Assembly: GCA_017961345.1 (NCBI GenBank)
Contig: JAGCXP010000020.1
Coordinates: 1 to 64,000, forward strand
Source of the DNA: Bacteroidales bacterium
Lineage (GTDB): Bacteria; Bacteroidota; Bacteroidia; Bacteroidales; UBA932
Length of the DNA: 64,000 nt
Direction: 5' to 3'
Each line of letters begins with the position of its first letter. Within the stretch, counting starts at the first letter, position 1. Shown piece after piece: positions 42,249 to 50,622 of the stretch. Below the pieces are notes generated by a model. The model did not search any database. It saw nothing but the letters and a program-made list of their open reading frames with translations, and had not been told where the DNA came from. The translations under genes and the position numbers were made by a program.

Positions 42249-43073
42249 ATGGCAGTAAGAAAATTCAAACCGGTTACCCCCGGACAAAGAAACAAGGTAA
42301 TCTCCGCCTTTGACGACATTACCTGCAAGAAACCTGAGAAGTCGCTGCTCGAACCCCTCAAGAGTTCCGGCGGCCGCAACAATCAGGGTAAGATGACCAT
42401 GCGTTACATCGGTGGCGGTCACAAGAAAATGTACCGTGTCATCGACTTCCTGCGCAACAAAGACGGTGTCAAGGCCGAGGTCAAGACCATCGAGTATGAT
42501 CCGAACCGCAGCGCCCGCATCGCCCTCGTGCAGTATGAAGACGGACAGAAGAAGTACATCATCGCCCCTCAGGGCCTGACCGTCGGCCAGACGATCCTCT
42601 CCGGCAGCGGTATCGCTCCTGAAGTGGGTAACACGCTTCCCCTCGGTGAAATTCCTCTCGGTACGCTCGTGCACAACATCGAGCTCCGTCCCGGCCAGGG
42701 TGCCGCTATGGCCCGCAGCGCCGGTGCGTTCGCTCAGCTGGCGGCCCGCGAAGGCAACCACGCCATCCTGCGCCTCCCTTCGGGTGAGACCCGCATGGTG
42801 CTGTGCGACTGCCGCGCGACCGTCGGTGTGGTGTCCAACGGCGACCACAACCTGGAGTCTCACGGAAAAGCCGGCCGCAAACGCTGGCTCGGACGCCGTC
42901 CCCGCAACCGCGGCGTAGTCATGAACCCTGTGGATCACCCGATGGGTGGTGGTGAAGGCCGTGCTTCCGGTGGTCACCCTCGTTCCCGTAAGGGTCTGCC
43001 CGCGAAGGGTTACAAGACGCGCAATCCGAAGAGCACGTCCAACAAGTTCATTATCGAGAGAAGGAAAAAATAA
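42249..43073 (+). CDS. rplB: 50S ribosomal protein L2
   Basis: 274 residues, full length. Central RNA-binding domain with [21 protein letters not shown]; the C-terminal [21 protein letters not shown] contains the conserved histidine close to the peptidyl transferase centre. It lies 15 bases after rplW. Confidence 0.97.
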   Translation: MAVRKFKPVTPGQRNKVISAFDDITCKKPEKSLLEPLKSSGGRNNQGKMTMRYIGGGHKKMYRVIDFLRNKDGVKAEVKTIEYDPNRSARIALVQYEDGQKKYIIAPQGLTVGQTILSGSGIAPEVGNTLPLGEIPLGTLVHNIELRPGQGAAMARSAGAFAQLAAREGNHAILRLPSGETRMVLCDCRATVGVVSNGDHNLESHGKAGRKRWLGRRPRNRGVVMNPVDHPMGGGEGRASGGHPRSRKGLPAKGYKTRNPKSTSNKFIIERRKK

Positions 43074-43091
43074 CGGAATAAATTAAAAGAT

Positions 43092-43358
43092 ATGAGTCGT
43101 TCACTGAGAAAGGGTCCGTACATTCAAGAGGCCCTCGAAAAAAGAATCCTTGCTATGAATGAGGGAGCGATGAAGAAAGAGGTGGTCAAGACCTGGTCCC
43201 GCGCCAGCATGATCTCCCCGGACTTTGTCGGCCACACCGTAGCCGTTCATAACGGAAACAAATTTATTCCCGTTTACATTACCGAGAACATGGTTGGTCA
43301 CAAACTCGGAGAGTTCGCTCCTACCCGGACTTTCAGAGGCCATTCGGGCAATCGTTAA
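43092..43358 (+). CDS. rpsS: 30S ribosomal protein S19
   Basis: 88 residues. [18 protein letters not shown] at the start, and the C-terminal [17 protein letters not shown] matches the family. It is located in the 30S head near the A-site finger. Confidence 0.97.
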   Translation: MSRSLRKGPYIQEALEKRILAMNEGAMKKEVVKTWSRASMISPDFVGHTVAVHNGNKFIPVYITENMVGHKLGEFAPTRTFRGHSGNR

Positions 43359-43379
43359 TAGATAAAAGAGTACATTATT

Positions 43380-43790
43380 ATGGGAGCTCGTAAAAGAATT
43401 ATGGCTGACAAGCTGAAAGCCGAAAAGAAAGTGACAGCTATCGCGGTGCTCAATGATGCACCCACCTCTCCTCGTAAAATGCGCCTCGTGACGGATATCA
43501 TCCGTGGCGTGGAGGTCAATAAGGCCCTCGATATCCTCAAGTTCTCCAAGAAGGAGGCTTCGATCCGCCTTGAGAAACTGCTCAAGAGCGCCATCGCCAA
43601 CTGGGAGGCCAAGAACGCCGACAAGAGCGGCGAACTCGAGAAGGGCAATGTCTACGTCAAGACCATCATGGTCGGTCAGGGACGTACGCTCAAGAGAATC
43701 CGCCCCTGCCCTCAGGGCCGTGCCGGACGTATCCGCAAGCGTTCCAACCACGTGACGATCATTTTGGATGTTAAAAAGTCGGAGGAATAA
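43380..43790 (+). CDS. rplV: 50S ribosomal protein L22
   Basis: 136 residues. The L22 core runs from [32 protein letters not shown]; the tunnel-reaching beta hairpin is [27 protein letters not shown]. The N-terminus carries about 20 extra residues ([17 protein letters not shown]) ahead of the usual start, common in Bacteroidetes. It lies 2 bases before rpsC. Confidence 0.96.
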   Translation: MGARKRIMADKLKAEKKVTAIAVLNDAPTSPRKMRLVTDIIRGVEVNKALDILKFSKKEASIRLEKLLKSAIANWEAKNADKSGELEKGNVYVKTIMVGQGRTLKRIRPCPQGRAGRIRKRSNHVTIILDVKKSEE

Positions 43791-43792
43791 TT

Positions 43793-44545
43793 ATGGGACA
43801 GAAAACCAATCCTATCAGCAATCGTATCGGTATCACCCGTGGTTGGGACTCCAACTGGATCGGCCGTAACAGCGCCGAATACACCCAGCGTATCGCCGAG
43901 GACTACCGTATCCGCAAATATCTCGTAAACCGCCTTTCCAAGGCTTCCTTGAGCAAGATCGTCATCGAACGGACCCTCAAGCTCGTTACCGTCACCATTC
44001 ACGCCGCCCGTCCGGGTGTAATCATCGGCAAGGATGGCAAGAATGTCGAAGGACTGAAGGAAGAGCTGAAGAAAGTGACGTCGAAGGAGATTCAGATCAA
44101 CATCTACGAGGTCAAGAAGCCCGAGGTGGACGCCAACATCGTGGCGGACTCCATCGCCCGTCAGATTGAAGGCCGTGTGTCCTACCGCCGCGCCATCAAG
44201 ATGGCTATCTCCACCGCGACGCGCGTGGGTGCCGAAGGCATCAAGGTCCAGATCGCCGGCCGCGTCGGTGGCGCCGAAATGGCCCGCAACGAGATGTTCA
44301 AGGAGGGCCGCACCCCGCTGCATACCTTCCGTGCCGACATCGACTACGCCCTCGCCGAGGCCCACACCAAGGTCGGTGTGCTCGGTATCAAGGTGTGGAT
44401 CTGCAACGGTGAGGTCTATGGCAAGAAAGACCTCTCTCCCAACGCCGGTGTCGCCGCCCAGGCTGCCCAGGCCCAGAGCCGTGGCAGTCGTGACGGAGGC
44501 CGCAGGGGGAACCGCCGTGGCGGTCGTCGCGAAGAGCGCAAATAA
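43793..44545 (+). CDS. rpsC: 30S ribosomal protein S3
   Basis: 250 residues. It has the KH domain with the [14 protein letters not shown] loop (about 78-95) and the C-terminal S3 domain ([35 protein letters not shown]). A basic, low-complexity tail follows ([19 protein letters not shown]). It is the last gene of the operon here: rplP (L16), which follows rpsC almost universally, is missing and a terminator comes next. Confidence 0.97.
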   Translation: MGQKTNPISNRIGITRGWDSNWIGRNSAEYTQRIAEDYRIRKYLVNRLSKASLSKIVIERTLKLVTVTIHAARPGVIIGKDGKNVEGLKEELKKVTSKEIQINIYEVKKPEVDANIVADSIARQIEGRVSYRRAIKMAISTATRVGAEGIKVQIAGRVGGAEMARNEMFKEGRTPLHTFRADIDYALAEAHTKVGVLGIKVWICNGEVYGKKDLSPNAGVAAQAAQAQSRGSRDGGRRGNRRGGRREERK

Positions 44546-44570
44546 TTTAGCATTCTTATATTTTTTAGGG

Positions 44571-44608
44571 AGACCGGGACGGCGTCTTTGCCGGGCCGGT
44601 CTTTTTTG
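44571..44608 (+). terminator. Rho-independent terminator after rpsC
   Basis: AGACCGG (44571-44577) pairs with CCGGTCT (44596-44602), with additional internal GC pairing, followed by a run of six T. It overlaps the upstream edge of the uvrC promoter. Confidence 0.82.
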
Positions 44609-44616
44609 TATATTTG
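44609..44616 (+). promoter_or_regulatory. Promoter of uvrC
   Basis: -7 element TATATTTG directly after the terminator T-run; 18 bases before the ATG at 44635. Confidence 0.7.
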
Positions 44617-44634
44617 CACAGAAATCCACCAAGC

Positions 44635-46434
44635 ATGGACCCTCGCGAAGCCATTCGTTTGTTTCCCCACAGCCCCGGCGTGTATCGGTATTACGATGCG
44701 GCGGGCAGCGTGATTTATGTGGGGAAGGCGAAGGACCTGCACAAGCGGGTGGCGCAGTATTTCGTCGCGCCCGAGCGGCTGACAAAAAAGACGGCGATTC
44801 TGGTCAGCCACATCGCGCGGGCGGAATATACGGTGGTGGGTAGTGAGGCGGATGCGTTGCTGCTGGAGAACAACCTCATCAAGCAGTACAAGCCCAAGTA
44901 CAACATCCTGCTCAAGGATTCCAAGACCTACCCCTGGATCTGCGTGAGCAACGAGAGCTTTCCGCGCATCTTTCTGACGCGGCGGGTGGAAAAAAGCGGA
45001 AAGAACCGCTACTTCGGGCCCTACAGTTCGGTAAAACACGCCTACTCGCTGCTGGATCTGTTCTTCTCGCTCTACCCGTTGCGGGGCGCGGACTGCAAAC
45101 TGAAAATCACTTCCGACGGAATTTTGCATCGCAAATACCGTCCCTGCCTGAAACTGCACACGGGCACTTGCGCGGGCTGCTGCGTAGGGAAGGTGTCGGA
45201 GGAGGAATACGGAATCTGGGTGGAGGCCGTCAGCCGCCTCCTGCAGGGGGATGCGCACCGGCTGATCCGGGAGTACAAGGCGGAAATGGCCGCCTGTGCG
45301 GAGCAGTTGGATTTCGAGCGTGCCCAGCGCTACAAACAGTGGATAGACACGCTTCAGGCGCACTATAGCCGTTCCATTATCGTGGGCAATCCGAACCTCT
45401 CCGCAGACGTGTTCGCCCTGGTCTTTGACGAGGATCAGGCCTACGGCAATTTCCTGCGCGTCAAGGGGGGGAGCATCATCCAGAGTCTCAATCTCCGTTT
45501 CCAGACGCGCATCGAGGAGTCCCGCGAGGACGTGCTCGCCTTCTTCATCGGCGAAATCGAGGATAAGTTCGGGGCGCTGTCCAAGGAGGTGATTGTGCCC
45601 TTCCCGCCCGGCGTGGACCTAGACGGAGTGCAGTTTACAACGCCCTCGCGGGGAGACAAACTCGCCTTGCTGCAACTGGCCTCCCGCAATGCCGCCCAGA
45701 TTCGCATCGATGCGCTCAAGCAGAGCGAGCACACCGACCCCGATGCCTACTACGAGCGGATGATGGCCGAACTGCGCGATGCCCTCGGCATGAAGGTTCT
45801 GCCCGAACATATCGAGTGTTTCGACAACTCCAACCTGCAGGGAACCAACCCCGTGGCCGCCTGTGTGGTGTTCCGCGGCGGAAAACCTTCGAAGAAAGAT
45901 TACCGGCATTTCTGTATCAAAACCGTCGTGGGCGCCAACGATTTCGCTTCCATGAAAGAAATCGTGAACCGGCGGTATTCCCGCCTGATGGCGGAAGCGC
46001 CCGACGACCTGCCGCAACTGATTGTCATCGACGGCGGGAAGGGGCAGTTGGGCTGTGCCTGGGAGGCGCTGTGCGAACTGGGTATCCAGGACCGGCTGAT
46101 GGTCGTTGGCCTGGCCAAGTGGCTGGAGGAAGTGGTGCGGGTGAACGATCCTGTCCCTCTTTTCCTGGACCGCAACTCCTTGGCGCTCAAACTGATGCAG
46201 CAGGCGCGCGACGAGGCGCACCGCTTCAATATTACGCACCATCGCCTGCGCCGCAGCAAGGCCCAGATCCACTCCGTCCTGCGGGATATCAAGGGGGTCG
46301 GGGAGAAGATGGAGCAGAAACTCCTGCTGCGTTTCGGTTCCGTGGCGCGGATTGCCGCCGCGTCCGAGGAAGAAATCGCCCAGGTGGCCGGGCCGGCGCT
46401 GGCAGCCGCCATCAAGCAGGCGCTCGGAGACTAG
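44635..46434 (+). CDS. uvrC: Excinuclease ABC subunit C
   Basis: 599 residues. The N-terminal GIY-YIG nuclease is SPGVYRYYDAAGSVIYVGKAKDLHKRV (about 12-38; makes the 3' incision). A cysteine cluster occurs near 170-190 (RPCLKLHTGTCAGCC). The UVR motif that contacts UvrB is EYKAEMAACAEQLDFERAQRYKQWID (about 217-242). The RNase H-like endonuclease domain follows (ECFDNSNLQGTNPVAACVVF, VIDGGKGQL; 5' incision), and tandem helix-hairpin-helix motifs close the protein (IHSVLRDIKGVGEKMEQKLLLRFGSVARI). It acts with UvrA/UvrB in nucleotide excision repair. The ATG at 44635 is preferred over an upstream TTG inside the promoter. Confidence 0.96.
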   Translation: MDPREAIRLFPHSPGVYRYYDAAGSVIYVGKAKDLHKRVAQYFVAPERLTKKTAILVSHIARAEYTVVGSEADALLLENNLIKQYKPKYNILLKDSKTYPWICVSNESFPRIFLTRRVEKSGKNRYFGPYSSVKHAYSLLDLFFSLYPLRGADCKLKITSDGILHRKYRPCLKLHTGTCAGCCVGKVSEEEYGIWVEAVSRLLQGDAHRLIREYKAEMAACAEQLDFERAQRYKQWIDTLQAHYSRSIIVGNPNLSADVFALVFDEDQAYGNFLRVKGGSIIQSLNLRFQTRIEESREDVLAFFIGEIEDKFGALSKEVIVPFPPGVDLDGVQFTTPSRGDKLALLQLASRNAAQIRIDALKQSEHTDPDAYYERMMAELRDALGMKVLPEHIECFDNSNLQGTNPVAACVVFRGGKPSKKDYRHFCIKTVVGANDFASMKEIVNRRYSRLMAEAPDDLPQLIVIDGGKGQLGCAWEALCELGIQDRLMVVGLAKWLEEVVRVNDPVPLFLDRNSLALKLMQQARDEAHRFNITHHRLRRSKAQIHSVLRDIKGVGEKMEQKLLLRFGSVARIAAASEEEIAQVAGPALAAAIKQALGD

Positions 46435-46467
46435 CCAAAATTTTTTGGCTGGCGGAGAAATATTGCC

Positions 46468-46475
46468 TAACTTTG
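46468..46475 (+). promoter_or_regulatory. Promoter of the 46505-50232 operon
   Basis: Perfect -7 element TAACTTTG, 29 bases before the first ATG. Confidence 0.75.
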
Positions 46476-46504
46476 CAGTAAGCAAAAAATCAAAACCAAA
46501 GCTT

Positions 46505-46924
46505 ATGAAAAAACTTATGATTGCTTGTGTGGCGGTCGCGATGGTTCTTTCGCTTTCCTGCTGCAAAAAGTTGGAGCCCTCCGCCGTACGGGGCGAGGAC
46601 GCCAAAAACAAAGTGACCGTTTCCGGTATGGTCTATTTCAAATGGCAGGGCAATAACATTCCCGCCACCACCGGTGCCACCGTCGTCATCGCCAAGAAAG
46701 GTGCCGGAGACGTTTACACGGACAAGTGGACGGCCACGGTGGACAATTCCGGCCATTTCACCAAAGTTCTTCCCCTCACCATTTCGGAAGCGTCGGTGGA
46801 CCTGAAGGCTACGGGCTACGTCGACAACAATATGGGTAAATACGAAAGCGGCGGGGTTGCCTTCAGCATCGATAAGAACAAGTCCAAGGACAACGTCGAA
46901 ATCATTTGTATCGAAAAAAACTAA
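46505..46924 (+). CDS. Small lipoprotein with carboxypeptidase-like beta-sandwich
   Basis: 139 residues. The signal has a double cysteine at the cleavage region (SLSCC, Cys19/Cys20). The mature part (about 35-130) resembles a single CNA-B/carboxypeptidase-regulatory-like domain: VTVSGMVYFKWQGNNIPATTGATVVIAKKG to WTATVDNSGHFTKVLPLTISEASVDLKATGY. It is likely lipid-anchored. It is first of three closely spaced genes (8- and 6-base gaps) encoding envelope proteins. The function is unknown. Confidence 0.78.
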   Translation: MKKLMIACVAVAMVLSLSCCKKLEPSAVRGEDAKNKVTVSGMVYFKWQGNNIPATTGATVVIAKKGAGDVYTDKWTATVDNSGHFTKVLPLTISEASVDLKATGYVDNNMGKYESGGVAFSIDKNKSKDNVEIICIEKN

Positions 46925-46932
46925 GCTGAACG

Positions 46933-47862
46933 ATGAAAAAGACCATACTTCTCCTGATGGCCGTCCTGACTCTTTCGACGAGCCTCTCCGCGCAGGATAA
47001 CAAAAGCAAGAAAGAGAAATTCACCCCCAAGGTCGGAAACCTCTCCTTCGGCCTGACGTTCAACCCGATGGCATTGGCCGGAAAATCGTACCAGCCCGCC
47101 AAAGGGGACTTTGTCGGAAACTACATCAACAGCTACGGCACCGAGGCCAAGCAGATGTGGGTCCTGGGCACCGAGCCCCTCGCTTCCCTGATGCTCAAAT
47201 ACCGGATGTCCGAAGTGATGTCCCTGCGCGCCAACATCGGTTTTACCGGCAGCGCCATCAATTACAAGGAATATGTGGACGATGACCGCGCGGATGCATT
47301 GAGCAATGGCAAGGTGGTGGACGTGATTCACAACAACCAGAACAACGTCTCCCTCGCGCTGGCCCTCGAGTTTCACAAACTCCTCGGCTCCTTCCAGTTC
47401 AACTTCGGCATCGGCCTGCTCTACGGCGTGGGCGGCGGCCGCATTACCTACACCTACGGCAACCCGCTTACCCTCGAAGGCGGCTGGCAGCGTACGACCA
47501 TGCCTTACCTGCAGCAGGCGGCGGTCGGCGAGAAGGGACTGAACGAATGGCGTGCGGCCAACGGAATTGCCGCGGCCTATCCCATCGAGAGCTACAATCA
47601 GGGCTATGTACACGGCCTCGGCTTGTGCTGCGACCTGGGCCTCGAGTGGTTCTGCCTGCCCCGCGTTTCCGTGGGCCTGTCGATGACCATTACCCCGGTC
47701 ATGGGCGTGTTCCAGCCTCAGACCTACACCGTCTATGAGGGCTATTCCACCTACAAGGATGCGCTGGATACCTACAACAAACTCGTGAGCCCCGGCAGCA
47801 ACGCCGTCCTGTACGGAACGGACTCTCTGGGCTTCCGCTTCTCCCTGAACTATTACCTTTAA
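46933..47862 (+). CDS. Predicted outer-membrane beta-barrel protein
   Basis: 309 residues with a signal peptide (MKKTILLLMAVLTLSTSLSAQ). The mature protein alternates polar and hydrophobic residues in barrel-like strands: VGNLSFGLTFNPMALAG, LMLKYRMSEVMSLRANIGFTG, FQFNFGIGLLYGVGGGRITYTYG, FRFSLNYYL at the C-terminus. A cysteine pair (LCCDLGLEW, about 235) is unusual for a barrel. I recognise no named family. It lies between a small lipoprotein and a Big-domain lipoprotein in one operon, so a surface complex is plausible. Confidence 0.78.
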   Translation: MKKTILLLMAVLTLSTSLSAQDNKSKKEKFTPKVGNLSFGLTFNPMALAGKSYQPAKGDFVGNYINSYGTEAKQMWVLGTEPLASLMLKYRMSEVMSLRANIGFTGSAINYKEYVDDDRADALSNGKVVDVIHNNQNNVSLALALEFHKLLGSFQFNFGIGLLYGVGGGRITYTYGNPLTLEGGWQRTTMPYLQQAAVGEKGLNEWRAANGIAAAYPIESYNQGYVHGLGLCCDLGLEWFCLPRVSVGLSMTITPVMGVFQPQTYTVYEGYSTYKDALDTYNKLVSPGSNAVLYGTDSLGFRFSLNYYL

Positions 47863-47868
47863 TCTTAT

Positions 47869-50232
47869 ATGAAGATTTCCAGTCTACGGATTGCGGCCAT
47901 TTCGGTCGCAATCCTTTTGCCTTTCATGAGTTCCTGCAAAAAGGAAGAGTCCAAGGGTGAGAGCACCGGCGGAAAGATCACGGGCATTGCGCTGTCGAAA
48001 ACCGAACTCGGACTTTCCAAAAACGGCACCTTCCAATTGGTGGCTACGCTGTTGCCGCCGGGAAATGAAGGCCAGATTGTCGTTTGGAGCAGTTCCAACA
48101 CGGATGTGGCGACCGTCAGCGGCGGCCTCGTGACGGCTGTCTCCGACGGCAAGGCGACCATTACCGCCCAGCCGCTGGAGAACCTGATGGACCCCGATCC
48201 GGCGAAAGCGATTATTATCGCGACCTGCCAGGTAATCGTGGAGACCATTCAGGTGCGGGAACTTCACTTCACCTCAGATACGTACAACATCGCCCTTACG
48301 GCAGGTTCGTTCCAGCTGGAGCCGACCGTCGTGCCGGAAGCGGCGAACAAGCCCGGCGTGCTCAAATATGAGGTGGTTTCCGGCGCGGATAAGATTTCCG
48401 TCAGCGAGAGCGGTCTGGTGACCCTGAAGGCCATCGGTACGGGCGTTGTCAAGGTCAGTACGACCGACGGCAGCGAACTCTCGTTGAACCTGACGTTCAA
48501 CGTGCAGGAGGCGGATATCTGGCCGACCTCCATTACCTATGACTACCGGCAGGATATGAAAGTCGGGGACAAGCAGCGCGTGCGGATTGTCTATCACCCC
48601 GAGACGGCGAACCGGAAGGTGCTGAATGAGTTGGTATTCACCACGGCTCCGGTCGGTTATGTCAAAATGACCAAAATCTCCGATGAAGAGGTGGAACTCG
48701 AGGCGCTCAAGTCGGTGGACGGAACGAGCTATGAACAGTATGGCGTGCAGCTTATCATCGGCTTTGTCAAAGGATATGACGAAAGCGGCAATCCCAAGTA
48801 CGGCACCGGCCCGATGTCCTATGTGTGGACACATACCGAGTCGCCCGTTGTCCACGTCTCGGCAGACCAGGTGACGCCCTGGGGCAAACTTTCCGACGGC
48901 ATGGTCGTAGGCGAGACCTTCGACCTGCAGGTGGAGGTTGAAAACATGCATACCAAGCAGCTCGAATATGAGGTCAACGACCCCAATGTGCTTTCCGTGG
49001 ACGAGAACGGCTGCATTACGGCGCTTGGCCGCGGTCTTTCCGGCATCGAAGTCCGTACCCCGGACCATAAGAGCAGCAGCACCATCCGCGTGGAAGTGTT
49101 CGGTAAGCCCGCTTCCGTGACGGCGAACCTGTCCGAACTCTGGGTGCGTTACCATTCTACCGGAGAGGCCCAGTTCACCATCAAGGACGCGCAGGGAAAG
49201 CAGTCCCGTCAGGCGGTGATTGTGTCCTCCTCCTCGCTTCCGGTTACCATAGACCCCGTCGTGGATAACTACAAGGGAAATTATGCCGGCATCAGTTTCC
49301 GCTCCATCCGCAGCAGCGCCAGCGATACCAAAAAAGGAAGCGCCGTGGTCAGCGCCCTGGGCTACAACTCGGTCAATACGAGCATCGACGTCTATGACGC
49401 GATGTACGACGCCTACGACATCAAGCCCTTCGACGGCATCAAGTTCGTCTCCGGCGGCATTACCTTCCTGGACGGCGGCTACCGCGGCTCGGGCTATTTC
49501 GAGGATGTGAGCGCTTCCATCCACGATGATTTCAAGAACTGCAAGGCCCTGGTCGTCTGGACGGGAAGCCGCAGTTCCAAATGGCCCAATACCCGCCTGA
49601 GCCTGCCCGGCCAGCGGAAGACCACTTCCCGCGACAAGGTCAACGGCCTGGCCATCTCCTCCCGGAATGCCGGTAGCGAGTCCAAGTGGGAGGAGGCGAA
49701 AAGCAGCGTCGTACAGAAAAATCAGTATTACGTCAACGCCCCTGTCTGGGGCGGCGGCGAGGTCATCAATACCTACGACAACTGGGGCTACGGCTACGAG
49801 ATTACCGCTGCCATGAAGTACTACAACGCCAACCGTGCGTCCGATTACCAGGTCCAGCCGGTAAAGAACCTTGACAACTATACGGCGGTTCCGGGCAGCC
49901 AGACTACAGGCTGGTACGTCCCGACTTCCGCCGAGTGGTACTGGGCGCTCTCCTGCCTGGGAACCGGCTCCACGCTTGCGCAGGGCGCCGAGAAAATCAG
50001 TTATTATATCGGCGAGTGGATGGAGGCCGACCCGATTGTCAAGCTGACCGACGACACGCCGTATTACTTCTGGTCCTGCCAGGAGGTGCCGGATTCCGAC
50101 AATCCGGGCGACGCGGTCAACGGAATGGCGATTAATATTAAGGGAAACACCGCCACTCCCGCAGGCTCCGATCCGGGCCGGAGGGTTACGAAACAGAATT
50201 CCTACAAGACCCGCGGGTTCTTCGCCTTCTGA
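47869..50232 (+). CDS. Big2-domain surface lipoprotein with FISUMP-like C-terminus
   Basis: 787 residues with lipobox MSSC (Cys23). The first bacterial Ig-like (Big2) domain covers about 38-125 (ITGIALSKTELGLSKNGTFQ to VVWSSSNTDVATVSGGLVTA). A second covers about 127-220 (VRELHFTSDTYNIALTAGSF). Further Ig-like segments follow to about 500 (ENGCITALGRGLSGIEVRTP). The C-terminal 250 residues form a separate domain with GWYVPTSAEWYWALSCLG and PYYFWSCQEV, resembling the FISUMP type seen at 18537. A long extended surface protein, perhaps an adhesin. It is last in the operon, 6 bases after the barrel gene. Confidence 0.8.
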   Translation: MKISSLRIAAISVAILLPFMSSCKKEESKGESTGGKITGIALSKTELGLSKNGTFQLVATLLPPGNEGQIVVWSSSNTDVATVSGGLVTAVSDGKATITAQPLENLMDPDPAKAIIIATCQVIVETIQVRELHFTSDTYNIALTAGSFQLEPTVVPEAANKPGVLKYEVVSGADKISVSESGLVTLKAIGTGVVKVSTTDGSELSLNLTFNVQEADIWPTSITYDYRQDMKVGDKQRVRIVYHPETANRKVLNELVFTTAPVGYVKMTKISDEEVELEALKSVDGTSYEQYGVQLIIGFVKGYDESGNPKYGTGPMSYVWTHTESPVVHVSADQVTPWGKLSDGMVVGETFDLQVEVENMHTKQLEYEVNDPNVLSVDENGCITALGRGLSGIEVRTPDHKSSSTIRVEVFGKPASVTANLSELWVRYHSTGEAQFTIKDAQGKQSRQAVIVSSSSLPVTIDPVVDNYKGNYAGISFRSIRSSASDTKKGSAVVSALGYNSVNTSIDVYDAMYDAYDIKPFDGIKFVSGGITFLDGGYRGSGYFEDVSASIHDDFKNCKALVVWTGSRSSKWPNTRLSLPGQRKTTSRDKVNGLAISSRNAGSESKWEEAKSSVVQKNQYYVNAPVWGGGEVINTYDNWGYGYEITAAMKYYNANRASDYQVQPVKNLDNYTAVPGSQTTGWYVPTSAEWYWALSCLGTGSTLAQGAEKISYYIGEWMEADPIVKLTDDTPYYFWSCQEVPDSDNPGDAVNGMAINIKGNTATPAGSDPGRRVTKQNSYKTRGFFAF

Positions 50233-50272
50233 TTTGGGGGCCTCAAATTTTTGCAGTTCAGAAAAAATTGCT

Positions 50273-50280
50273 TACCTTTG
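50273..50280 (+). promoter_or_regulatory. Promoter of acpP
   Basis: Perfect -7 element TACCTTTG with a TTG-containing -33 region; a 37-base AT-rich leader precedes the ATG. Confidence 0.8.
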
Positions 50281-50317
50281 CAGCCAGTAAATAAATTATT
50301 AACAACCTATAAACGCT

Positions 50318-50566
50318 ATGTCAGAAGTAGTAGAAAAAGTCAAGGAGATTATCGTCAAGCAGATTGGCGTAGATCCCGCATTGGTGACCGAGAGCGCCAG
50401 CTTCACCAACGACCTGGGTGCAGATTCTCTCGACACCGTGGAGCTTATCATGGAGTTTGAGAATCAGTTCGGCATTGAAATCCCCGATGATGAGGCCGGC
50501 GAGAAGATTCAGACTGTGGGCGACGCTGTCAAGTACATCGAAGCCAAGCTCGCTGAAAAGAACTAA
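50318..50566 (+). CDS. acpP: Acyl carrier protein
   Basis: 82 residues, acidic, with the [12 protein letters not shown] motif; Ser37 receives the 4'-phosphopantetheine arm. It carries growing acyl chains in type II fatty acid synthesis. In most bacteria, including many Bacteroidetes, acpP is followed by fabF and often rnc. Here it stands alone between a promoter and a strong terminator. Confidence 0.97.
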   Translation: MSEVVEKVKEIIVKQIGVDPALVTESASFTNDLGADSLDTVELIMEFENQFGIEIPDDEAGEKIQTVGDAVKYIEAKLAEKN

Positions 50567-50590
50567 GTTCTGCTTTAACTTTGAAAAACG

Positions 50591-50617
50591 AAGGCCTGTC
50601 CCGTTGGGGCAGGCCTT
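50591..50617. terminator. Bidirectional terminator between acpP and the DUF4270 gene
   Basis: A 12-bp stem (AAGGCCTGTCCC at 50591-50602 with 50606-50617, one G-U pair) and 3-base loop, with T-rich sequence on the right and A-rich sequence on the left. Confidence 0.9.
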
Positions 50618-50622
50618 ATTGT

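Noticed and set aside
46433..46450. Inverted repeat AGCCAAAA/TTTTGGCT after uvrC as a terminator
   Set aside because: Only a 2-base spacer, AT-rich stem and no downstream T-run, and it overlaps the stop codon; it is not a convincing rho-independent terminator.
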